From Thermoproteota archaeon (GTDB lineage: Archaea; Thermoproteota; Methanomethylicia; Methanomethylicales; B66-G16), in assembly GCA_003649085.1 (NCBI GenBank), contig QMQV01000038.1, positions 1 through 14,165 on the forward strand: 14,165 nt of DNA, read 5' to 3'. This document shows, in pieces, positions 6,399 to 12,946 of the stretch. Numbering within the stretch: position 1 is the stretch's first letter; each line of letters begins with the position of its first letter. A program made the translations under genes and the position numbers. The notes beneath the pieces were generated by a model. That model searched no databases. It was not told the DNA's origin and saw only the letters and a program-made list of their open reading frames with translations.

Positions 6399-8825
6399 AT
6401 GGGGTTTGGCTTGAAATCAAAGGAATCAGCGCTAGTCCTCCCTTTTGAAGAGCTTCGCAAAGATGACGTTGCTCTGGTTGGAGGCAAATGCGCAAACCTA
6501 GGCGAGATGATATCAGCAGGCATACCAGTACCGCCAGGTTTTGCGATAACAGCGACGGCGTACAAGCTTTTTATAGAGAGAACAGGGCTCAAAGACAAAA
6601 TATTCAGCTTGCTAAAAAACCTAGATATTAATAACCTACAACGACTACACGAGGCTTCAAACGCTATAAGGAAGATGATTGAAGAAGCCCCCATGCCGCC
6701 AGAACTTGAAGGAGCAATAAGGCAAGCATATCGCCAACTAGCAGAAAAAGTAGGGGTCAAAGAACCAGAAGTAGCTGTTAGAAGCAGTGCTACAGCAGAA
6801 GACCTGCCTGGAGCAAGCTTTGCGGGGCAACAGGAATCATATCTCTTTGTGAAAGGAGAAGAGGACCTGTTAAAGTACGTGAAGAAGTGCTTCAGCTCAT
6901 TATTTACAGCTAGAGCCATAACCTATAGAGAGGAAAAAGGCTTCAAACACGATAAGGTCTACTTAAGCGTAGCTGTACAAAAAATGGTTAACAGCAAAGC
7001 GGCAGGCGTAATGTTCACAATAAACCCGGTGACAGGAGACCCTAATACCCTAATAATAGAGGCGGCTTGGGGTGTAGGGGAAACAGTTGTAGGAGGGAAA
7101 GTGACGCCAGACGAATATGCGGTAGACAAAAACCAGCTTAAGATACTTGACAAGAAGATAGCGACTAAGAAGATCATGGCAATACGCTCTAAGAAAGGGG
7201 CATTAGCAGAGGAAGTGGAAGTTCCTAAAGAGCTACAAGACAAGCAGGTGTTAACTGACGAACAGATCATACAATTGGCAAGACATGGAATAGCGATAGA
7301 ACGGCACTATCAGCATCCACAAGATATCGAATGGGCACTAGACAGCGAGACAAACCAGCTGTATATAGTTCAATCGAGGCCAGAGACCGTTTGGAGCTTG
7401 AAAAAACTGGAAGAAAAACCAGCTGCGGCTAAGCCAGTGACAGTAGAGAGGAAGATCATTGTAAGAGGGTTACCTGCATCACCAGGCTATGCTATAGGTA
7501 TAGCGCACGTCATAACAGATGTGTCGAAAATAGCTGAGTTCAAAGATGGAGAAGTGCTTGTAACTATCATGACGTCACCAGACTGGGTACCTGCTATGAG
7601 GAAGGCAAAGGCTATAATAACCGACAGTGGAGGTATGACGTCACATGCAGCTATAGTGAGCAGAGAATTAGGAATACCATGCATTGTGGGGACTCAAACA
7701 GCTACTAAGAAGATTAAGACAGGGCAGACAATAACGATAGACGCAACACAAGGAATAGTTTACGAAGGGGAAATACCACTAGAAAAGCCAGCTGAAGTCA
7801 GGGTAACGCCAAAAGCAGAAGCAGCCATAGCCCCAGAACAGCTAGTAGAGCTATACCCACCAACAGCTACCAAGATCTACATGAACCTAGGAGAGCCGGA
7901 AGCTATACACAAATACATACATTTACCATTTGACGGAATAGGCTTAATGAGGGTTGAGTTCATCATAGCAGACTGGGTAGGGGAACATCCGCTGTATCTC
8001 ATTGAAATAGGACAACCAGACAAATTCGTCGATAAGTTAGCAGAAGGAATAGCAATCGTAGCTAGAGCAATATACCCCAAGCCAGTTGTGGTGAGATTTA
8101 GCGACTTTAAAACTAACGAGTATAGAAAATTGAAAGGAGGAGAAAAATATGAGCCTCCTGACGAAGCCAATCCCATGTTAGGATGGAGAGGGGTTTCAAG
8201 ATATATTTCACCACAATATGAGCCTGCCTTTAGACTTGAGTGTAAGGCGATTAAGAAGGTTAGAGATGAATGGGCTTTAAAGAATGTGTGGGTTATGCTG
8301 CCCTTTGCTAGGACGACGTGGGAAGTTAAGAAGGCGCTTAAAATCATGGAAGAAGAGGGGCTTGAACGCGGAGCTGATATGAAGATTTGGCTAATGGCTG
8401 AGGTACCGTCAGTCATAGTCCTTGCAGATGAATTTGCAAAGCTCTGCGACGGCTTTAGCATCGGAAGCAACGACTTAACCCAGCTAACTTTAGGCACTGA
8501 CAGAGATTCACCGGTGTTGCCTGCCATCGACCCACGATACTTTGATGAACGTGATCCAGCTGTACTGCGTAGCATTGCTCACTTAATTAGAGTCGCACAT
8601 GAAAATGGCGTAACCGTAAGCATTTGTGGTCAAGGTCCCAGCGTGTTCAGCGATCTCACCGAGTTTTTAGTTCGCTGCGGCATTGATAGCGTTAGCGTTA
8701 ATCCTGATGCTGTTGTTCGTACGCGCAGACTTGTTGCTAGTGTCGAGCGTAAAGTTATGTTAGAGCGCCTCGCTAGGCTTGATAAATCTGGAGATGACGT
8801 GTTAAACAGGCTTTTCAAGTCATAG
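6399..8825 (+). CDS. ppsA: Phosphoenolpyruvate synthase (pyruvate, water dikinase)
   Basis: The enzyme converts pyruvate, ATP and water to PEP, AMP and phosphate, the entry to gluconeogenesis; in some archaea it may also run toward pyruvate. The 808-residue product has the full domain order. An ATP-grasp domain spans about 15-345 (LVGGKCANLGEM, VRSSATAEDLPGASFAGQQ, DIEWA and IVQSRPET). The swivelling phosphohistidine domain follows, with GGMTSHAAIVSRELGIPC and catalytic His416. The PEP-binding barrel runs from about 485, with GLMRVEF, SDFKTNEYRKLKGG, IGSNDLTQLTLGTDRDS and the acid/base Cys743 in SICGQGPS. Start is ATG 6399, but a TTAAAC-type TATA element at 6378-6385 would fit a leaderless or short-leader start at the in-frame TTG 6411, which also keeps the whole conserved N-terminus. 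Base composition changes along the gene: about 6480-7920 is T-poor on the coding strand. Confidence 0.96.
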   Translation: MGFGLKSKESALVLPFEELRKDDVALVGGKCANLGEMISAGIPVPPGFAITATAYKLFIERTGLKDKIFSLLKNLDINNLQRLHEASNAIRKMIEEAPMPPELEGAIRQAYRQLAEKVGVKEPEVAVRSSATAEDLPGASFAGQQESYLFVKGEEDLLKYVKKCFSSLFTARAITYREEKGFKHDKVYLSVAVQKMVNSKAAGVMFTINPVTGDPNTLIIEAAWGVGETVVGGKVTPDEYAVDKNQLKILDKKIATKKIMAIRSKKGALAEEVEVPKELQDKQVLTDEQIIQLARHGIAIERHYQHPQDIEWALDSETNQLYIVQSRPETVWSLKKLEEKPAAAKPVTVERKIIVRGLPASPGYAIGIAHVITDVSKIAEFKDGEVLVTIMTSPDWVPAMRKAKAIITDSGGMTSHAAIVSRELGIPCIVGTQTATKKIKTGQTITIDATQGIVYEGEIPLEKPAEVRVTPKAEAAIAPEQLVELYPPTATKIYMNLGEPEAIHKYIHLPFDGIGLMRVEFIIADWVGEHPLYLIEIGQPDKFVDKLAEGIAIVARAIYPKPVVVRFSDFKTNEYRKLKGGEKYEPPDEANPMLGWRGVSRYISPQYEPAFRLECKAIKKVRDEWALKNVWVMLPFARTTWEVKKALKIMEEEGLERGADMKIWLMAEVPSVIVLADEFAKLCDGFSIGSNDLTQLTLGTDRDSPVLPAIDPRYFDERDPAVLRSIAHLIRVAHENGVTVSICGQGPSVFSDLTEFLVRCGIDSVSVNPDAVVRTRRLVASVERKVMLERLARLDKSGDDVLNRLFKS

Positions 8826-9089
8826 CTTCCCTAATTTTATTGCGAAGTTCTCCTCTCCTTACGTTACGTTATTATACTTAAAACACGCTTTCATGTAGTT
8901 TAAGTGAGGATATCCTCATAAAAAGCCAAACCTAACGTTGTGCCATTGAGTTATTCTTAAATCGGTATTTCCTTCTAATTCAGTTTAATTATCTAATAAG
9001 TGAAGTTTTCTTACAAAAAATTGATAAATTCATGTTAAGTTATGTTTAGATAATAAGTAGAAAAAGCGCTCTCAGCAATTCTTATTAGA
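8826..9089. other. AT-rich spacer between ppsA and the repeat protein gene
   Basis: No gene is visible. It holds an imperfect inverted repeat ACTTAAAAC/GTTTAAGT (8876-8884 and 8898-8905) and a perfect 14-bp palindrome TGAGGATATCCTCA (8905-8918), either of which could help end ppsA transcription. Two related elements, TTATCTAATAAGT (8989-9001) and TTAGATAATAAGT (9046-9058), have mutually inverted cores and lie ahead of the repeat protein gene; the second is a plausible TATA region. Confidence 0.5.
8905..8918. repeat. Perfect 14-bp palindrome downstream of ppsA
   Basis: TGAGGATATCCTCA is self-complementary, starting 80 nt after the ppsA stop. It has no T-run directly after it, so it is not a classical terminator; a protein-binding site or RNA-processing hairpin is possible. 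Confidence 0.6.
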
Positions 9090-10682
9090 TTGAAAGTTGA
9101 TACTCCAGACTGTATGGGCAAAGGTGCAGCTATAGTACTTTCTCTGATATTTCTCTCAACCTTTTCACTAATCCTACTATACTATCAGTCCGCTACTTCA
9201 GCTGAAATATGTCTAGATTCACTAAACATAGGGACTACTGACATCGTTAGTGCCTTACTATCCCGTCAGCTAAGTATTGACATATACCTCAAGATATATG
9301 GAAAAGGTTTGATCTCGGTTCCTGTTAAAGACCTTCTTCTTAAGGTGTACTTAGAAGATATATATCTTGGAACCGTAGAATCTATCGGAGGTTTCTCAAT
9401 ACCTTCTAGTGGAAATGTGGAGACCGTTCATTTATTGGCAACATTAGATTTATCTCACATATCTTTAAGTAAAATACAGACCCTTGTTAGCACTATTCAG
9501 GAGTATAATCGAGAGGTAAAGATAAGATTAACAGGATATGCTGATGTTATTTTCATGATTTTCACACTTTCTATTCCTTTGTCTATTGAGCAATATTACA
9601 TTATTGGTACTCAAAAACCAGTAATTGAAGTGACATGGAATGCTACATCCGCTTTACCTGGCGATTCTGTAGCTTTTACAGCGTACGTTGAAAACGCATA
9701 TAGAGGACACGAACTCTCTGGAACTCTGACCTTGATTGTGAAGGAGGATCTGCCATTTGTAGCAGACAAGGAGGCACAACGTTATACTATTGATGTGTCC
9801 TTACAGCCACGCATGCAGACCTCCATAATTAAAACGTTCGATGTGTACTACACAGATAATCTTAGAGGTTTCTTTATAGAAGCGCTTTGGAACGGTGAAA
9901 AAGTCTATACGATGCCCTCGTCATATCCCCCTAGATTAGAGGTTTATCAACCTCAACTTAAAATCCTGGATGCTTATTGGGTTTCAGACTCGATGAAAGT
10001 TTATTCTGTTAAAGAGGGTGACTTAGTTCATGCTAATGTGTTAGTGTCAGCTTATGGTGATTTCTCTGACATTGTAATATTTGAGGTTAAATCAGACAAG
10101 ATAATGCTTCCTGATGAAACGGTGATTTCGAAAAGTTACTCAGTTTCTTTATCATCTGGAGAAACTAAGCTACTAAGCTTGTCCTTTATTGCACAAAGAG
10201 ATCCATTTTCAAGAGGATATTACATGAAAGTTTCTTGGAAAACAGACTCTTGGACTATGGAAACTTCATACCCTCCAAGATTATCTGTCGTAACTGAAGC
10301 GACTCCTTCTCCGCCAACTGAGGGTTACTTGTCTGTGGTGGATTATTACTGGACCAGTTATAGTCCATACGGAACACAAGTATATGAAGTTTCAGACAAG
10401 ACTCCGATCTATGCTCATCTCATCATCAAGGCTGTAGGAGGTCCTTACACAGGTGTTGTAAAGCTTGAAGTTCGTCAGGATAACATAGCGCTTCCCGATA
10501 TCACTGTAGCTTCAATATCTAAAACTCTCCAGCTATCTGAAAATGAGCAATATGATTTATGCATTTCTTTTACGGCAGAACACCACTTTTACTCAAGAGG
10601 GTATTTCATGCGAGCCACATGGAATAATACTACTTGGGAAATGCCTAATAGCTATCCCCCAAGGCTTTCGGTTCATTCTTAA
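9090..10682 (+). CDS. Exported or membrane-anchored protein with LEA14-like domain and three SYPPRL repeats
   Basis: I do not recognise a named family for the whole protein. Residues 9-32 form a signal sequence or signal anchor (MGKGAAIVLSLIFLSTFSLI). Residues about 42-172 resemble LEA14/WHy-type archaeal domains, with alternating beta strands and a VYLEDIYLGTVES hairpin; this is a weak call. Three beta-rich repeats of about 110-118 residues follow (about 176-286, 289-401 and 412-529). They end in the shared pattern RGxFxxxxWxxxxxxMxxSYPPRLxV, with SYPPRL at 278-283, 393-398 and 521-526. No C-terminal anchor is present. The start is TTG 9090 or ATG 9114; the latter gives a compact signal sequence, and neither has a clear Shine-Dalgarno. 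It is flanked by AT-rich spacers, suggesting an accessory gene acting at the cell surface. Confidence 0.75.
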   Translation: MKVDTPDCMGKGAAIVLSLIFLSTFSLILLYYQSATSAEICLDSLNIGTTDIVSALLSRQLSIDIYLKIYGKGLISVPVKDLLLKVYLEDIYLGTVESIGGFSIPSSGNVETVHLLATLDLSHISLSKIQTLVSTIQEYNREVKIRLTGYADVIFMIFTLSIPLSIEQYYIIGTQKPVIEVTWNATSALPGDSVAFTAYVENAYRGHELSGTLTLIVKEDLPFVADKEAQRYTIDVSLQPRMQTSIIKTFDVYYTDNLRGFFIEALWNGEKVYTMPSSYPPRLEVYQPQLKILDAYWVSDSMKVYSVKEGDLVHANVLVSAYGDFSDIVIFEVKSDKIMLPDETVISKSYSVSLSSGETKLLSLSFIAQRDPFSRGYYMKVSWKTDSWTMETSYPPRLSVVTEATPSPPTEGYLSVVDYYWTSYSPYGTQVYEVSDKTPIYAHLIIKAVGGPYTGVVKLEVRQDNIALPDITVASISKTLQLSENEQYDLCISFTAEHHFYSRGYFMRATWNNTTWEMPNSYPPRLSVHS

Positions 10683-11053
10683 ATGGTCCACGTAATTGCC
10701 AACTGGGGCTTAGGGTTATTGAAATTGTAGGGGAAAAGGAGGGTAAAGGAAAAATATGAGAAAGTTAAGACTTTGAAAATTTTTCTCGAGGAATCATCCA
10801 AAGTTAAGTAAACGTCTAATTTTCATCAACATACACACTTAATGTGTTTAAGATATCATATTAATAACAAGACCTTTATCATTTCACATCCAGAGTAGAG
10901 TTTAGGTTTAGCTACTCAATTAAGCACTCAACTTAAGCAATCTGGCTATAAATCGAATTGGGTTATGAATATTACTATAAGCTCCTTTGACGGGTTTATG
11001 GGCTTAGGCTTTTATGCTTCTTCCTCAAGTTTCTTTTTCTTAGAGGTGATCTT
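10683..11053. other. 371-nt spacer without a recognisable gene
   Basis: After the repeat protein stop there is a purine-rich stretch (about 10720-10765), then AT-rich sequence with short T-runs such as AATTTTTCTC that could end transcription. No tRNA-like, rRNA-like or long open frame is visible. The last 45 nt hold the promoter and ribosome binding site of the 99-residue gene. Confidence 0.5.
11010..11053 (+). promoter_or_regulatory. Promoter and Shine-Dalgarno of the 99-residue gene
   Basis: CTTTTATGC near 11010-11020 is TATA-like. It is followed by a pyrimidine-rich stretch and then GAGGTGAT (11043-11050), which is complementary over eight bases to the usual archaeal 16S rRNA tail. ATG follows after three bases. 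Confidence 0.5.
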
Positions 11054-11353
11054 ATGGAGATAAAAGAGTTTGAAGAACGTGTTATTAACAGAGTTTTAGA
11101 AGTTGAAAGAAAACTCGCTGAAGAAGCTTTGAAAGTCGTCTTAAACTTCATTAAAGAGAAAGGCGTAGCTCATCATGGCGGCGTCATATGTCCTGAAATG
11201 ATCATGGCTGAAGAAAAGCGTCCTTTGATTAGGCGCATGATACCAGTGGTCTTGACTGCTATGTGTAGAGAGGGGCTTCTAAAGCTTAATCCAGAGCTTA
11301 CGCTAGAGTGCGGCGGAATCATACATTACGAGGTGCTATTGGGCACAACGTAG
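11054..11353 (+). CDS. Conserved-looking small protein of unknown function
   Basis: The 99-residue product is not recognised. The N-terminal third is an amphipathic charged helix (EFEERVINRVLEVERKLAEEA). It is followed by GVAHHGGVICPEM (38-49), a basic helix RPLIRRMIPVVLTAMCREG (57-74) and a beta-like end, LTLECGGIIHYEVLL (82-96). The helix plus hairpin could be a winged-helix fold, and H40, H41, C46, C71, C86 and H91 could bind a metal; both ideas are inference. The gene is very likely real: GAGGTGAT at 11043-11050 is a strong Shine-Dalgarno placed correctly before ATG 11054, and a TATA-like CTTTTATGC lies about 40 nt upstream. It stands alone, with a 371-nt spacer before and a 204-nt spacer after. 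Confidence 0.75.
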   Translation: MEIKEFEERVINRVLEVERKLAEEALKVVLNFIKEKGVAHHGGVICPEMIMAEEKRPLIRRMIPVVLTAMCREGLLKLNPELTLECGGIIHYEVLLGTT

Positions 11354-11557
11354 CTTTTCTCAGTGAAAATTATGCTAAACCTTCTAAGCCTCCAAGTAAA
11401 ACAATTAATTACTTTTTCACAGGCAAACGGATTTTTCAAATCTCTATGATGCTTTGCTACAAATAAGTGAGTAGGCCCTGATGATAATTAATGACTGAGA
11501 AAGCGAGGTAGACTAACAACCTTTATTTGTAAATAAGTTTGTCCTGTTCAAATTGCC
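11354..11557. other. 204-nt spacer before the methyltransferase gene
   Basis: No gene is visible. It contains the two AAATAAGT copies (11461-11468 and 11531-11538) and the methyltransferase promoter at its right end. A TTACTTTTTC run near 11409-11418 may mark transcription termination of the 99-residue gene. Confidence 0.4.
11521..11537 (+). promoter_or_regulatory. Promoter and possible operator of the methyltransferase gene
   Basis: CTTTATTTGTAAATAAG contains the inverted repeat TTATTT-GT-AAATAA and is placed 20-37 nt before ATG 11558, where a TATA box for a nearly leaderless message would be. AAATAAGT recurs at 11461-11468 and 11531-11538, 70 bp apart. Confidence 0.4.
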
Positions 11558-12316
11558 ATGTATAACCAGGAGATCTTTAATTCAGGAGCACATCTGTTTT
11601 TGAGGGTTTTAAGGCATATATGGGATCTTGGTTTTCAAATGGCTAAAAGCATTGCTATGCTTTTACAGCAATACGGCATCAAGTCTGGCAACCTATTAGA
11701 TTTAGGATGTGGTATTGGGCGAGTCGCTATACCATTAGCTAAGATGGGATATAACGTAATAGGCGTAGATCGCACAAAGTTGTTTATTGACGAAGCCAAC
11801 TTACAAGCTAAGAAATTTAAAGTTGAAGACAATGTTAAGTTCATAAACTGTGATTATAACCAGCTTCTTGAGAAGCTTAGAGGCTTAAGTTTTGATGGCG
11901 TTATAAGCGTTTGGACTTCAATAGGCTTTGGATCTGAGGAAGATGATGTTAACGCTTTGAAGCAAGCACTGAACCTTTCAAATGACAATGCAATATTGAT
12001 ACTCGAGGTTGAGAACAAGCTTAGATACGCTGGTCCTCCTAAAAAGTGGGTTGAACGTTATGATGATCTGATAGTTTATCGAGAGGGTTTTTTAGGAGAG
12101 GATTCCAGATGGAGATCTAAATGGACTTTCTATTCTTCTGAAGGGACTTTTCTAGGCGAATACGGTGATGATGTGAGATTTTATAGTTCAGAAGAGCTCG
12201 TAAGAATTGTCGAGAAAGCTGGCTGGTCAGCAATCACGTTGTTTTCGGACATATTTTCGCTTAAGCCGTTTAACCCTGATTCCAATAACATAGTGTTAGT
12301 GGCTAAGAAGCTCTAG
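11558..12316 (+). CDS. Class I SAM-dependent methyltransferase
   Basis: The 252-residue protein has a Rossmann-type methyltransferase core. SAM motif I is LLDLGCGIGR (46-55), the acidic residue after strand 2 is D71 in GVDRT, motif II is INCDY (96-100), and the strand 4 region is FDGVISVW (112-119). The segment about 160-205 (KWVERYDDLIVYREGF then WTFYSSEGTFLGEYGDD) is a beta-rich substrate-side insertion of the kind found in small-molecule methyltransferases, so a small-molecule or glycolipid substrate is more likely than RNA, but this is inference. The start is ATG 11558 without a Shine-Dalgarno; a TATA-like CTTTATTTGTAAATAAG about 25-35 nt upstream fits a leaderless or very short-leader message. 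Its 3' end overlaps the convergent PIG-L gene by 21 nt. Confidence 0.85.
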   Translation: MYNQEIFNSGAHLFLRVLRHIWDLGFQMAKSIAMLLQQYGIKSGNLLDLGCGIGRVAIPLAKMGYNVIGVDRTKLFIDEANLQAKKFKVEDNVKFINCDYNQLLEKLRGLSFDGVISVWTSIGFGSEEDDVNALKQALNLSNDNAILILEVENKLRYAGPPKKWVERYDDLIVYREGFLGEDSRWRSKWTFYSSEGTFLGEYGDDVRFYSSEELVRIVEKAGWSAITLFSDIFSLKPFNPDSNNIVLVAKKL

Positions 12317-12946
12317 CTCCTTAATAACCATTGGTCTTAACAGTGAGAAACGTTCAGCATAGCGTACACCTACCTTAGCTCCCCAAAATCTATTTTGCAC
12401 TTCAACGTTAGATGCAATGTCTCTAAGCCATTCGATTTGAGACTTATGACGCCTTATTGCTTCAAGCTTAACGTCCATGACATCAGAGATGTCTAAGTAA
12501 ATATTTCCAATACCAGCAAGTAACACATTTTTCACCGTGTGTGGCTTTCCTTCGACTTCGGCGTTTGGTAAACCTGCTATATGGACAGCTTTTCTAACGA
12601 GCCAATACGTTGTCACATGGTCTGGGTGATACTCTCTGGGATGATGTGTTATGACGATCTTCGGCCTAAATAAGCGGATGGCATAAGCTATCCTAAGCGC
12701 CGCTTCCCAGCTATTTTCAAGTTTAGAATCTTCAAAGCCAAGCATCATAAGTTTGGCTTTGAGGATCTTAGCAGCTTCCTCAGCTTCGCGCTTTCTTTCC
12801 TCAACTAAAACGTCTCTGGGCTTATGTGCGCTACCGAGCTCTCCTTTTGTCACAATGACAATAGCGCTGCCAGGGCTCTTAGCTAAGGCTCCACCAGCCA
12901 TAATTTCGGCATCATCAGGATGTGCGCCCACAACCATCAAGGTCAT
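12296..12946 (-). CDS. PIG-L/LmbE-family N-acetyl deacetylase
   Basis: PIG-L enzymes are zinc-dependent deacetylases that remove the acetyl group from N-acetylglucosamine linked to a lipid, inositol, malate or another sugar. The 216-residue product carries the motif AHPDD at 8-12 (metal ligands H9 and D12, general base D11) and HHPREYHPDH at 101-110 with the third metal ligand H110. FEDSKLENSW and RRHKSQIEW are also typical. The start is ATG 12946, with GAGAGGTGT ending about 8 nt upstream and lying inside the end of the glycosyltransferase gene. The two genes overlap by 32 nt in different frames, so translation is probably coupled. The 3' end overlaps the convergent methyltransferase gene. 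The acetylated substrate is unknown; the GT4 partner probably makes it. Confidence 0.9.
   Translation of the reverse strand: MTLMVVGAHPDDAEIMAGGALAKSPGSAIVIVTKGELGSAHKPRDVLVEERKREAEEAAKILKAKLMMLGFEDSKLENSWEAALRIAYAIRLFRPKIVITHHPREYHPDHVTTYWLVRKAVHIAGLPNAEVEGKPHTVKNVLLAGIGNIYLDISDVMDVKLEAIRRHKSQIEWLRDIASNVEVQNRFWGAKVGVRYAERFSLLRPMVIKELELLSH

Noticed and set aside
8134..8159. AGGAGG followed by an ATG and CCTCCT inside ppsA, looking like an internal ribosome site and hairpin
   Set aside because: The ATG is out of the ppsA frame, no open frame follows it, and the bases encode the conserved KLKGGEKYEPPDE region, so chance is the simpler explanation.
6380..8575. Long open frames on the minus strand opposite ppsA (180 and 233 codons)
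   Set aside because: They lie wholly inside a complete, well conserved ppsA gene, show no recognisable domain, and their openness is explained by the T-poor coding strand, which yields few stops on the reverse strand.
10720..10780. Purine-rich GGAGGG followed by an ATG in the spacer after the repeat protein
   Set aside because: The frame stops after six codons, too short to support a gene.
10825..10850. Near-palindrome around ACACACTTAATGTGTT
   Set aside because: The arms match only over three or four bases, within what an AT-rich spacer gives by chance.
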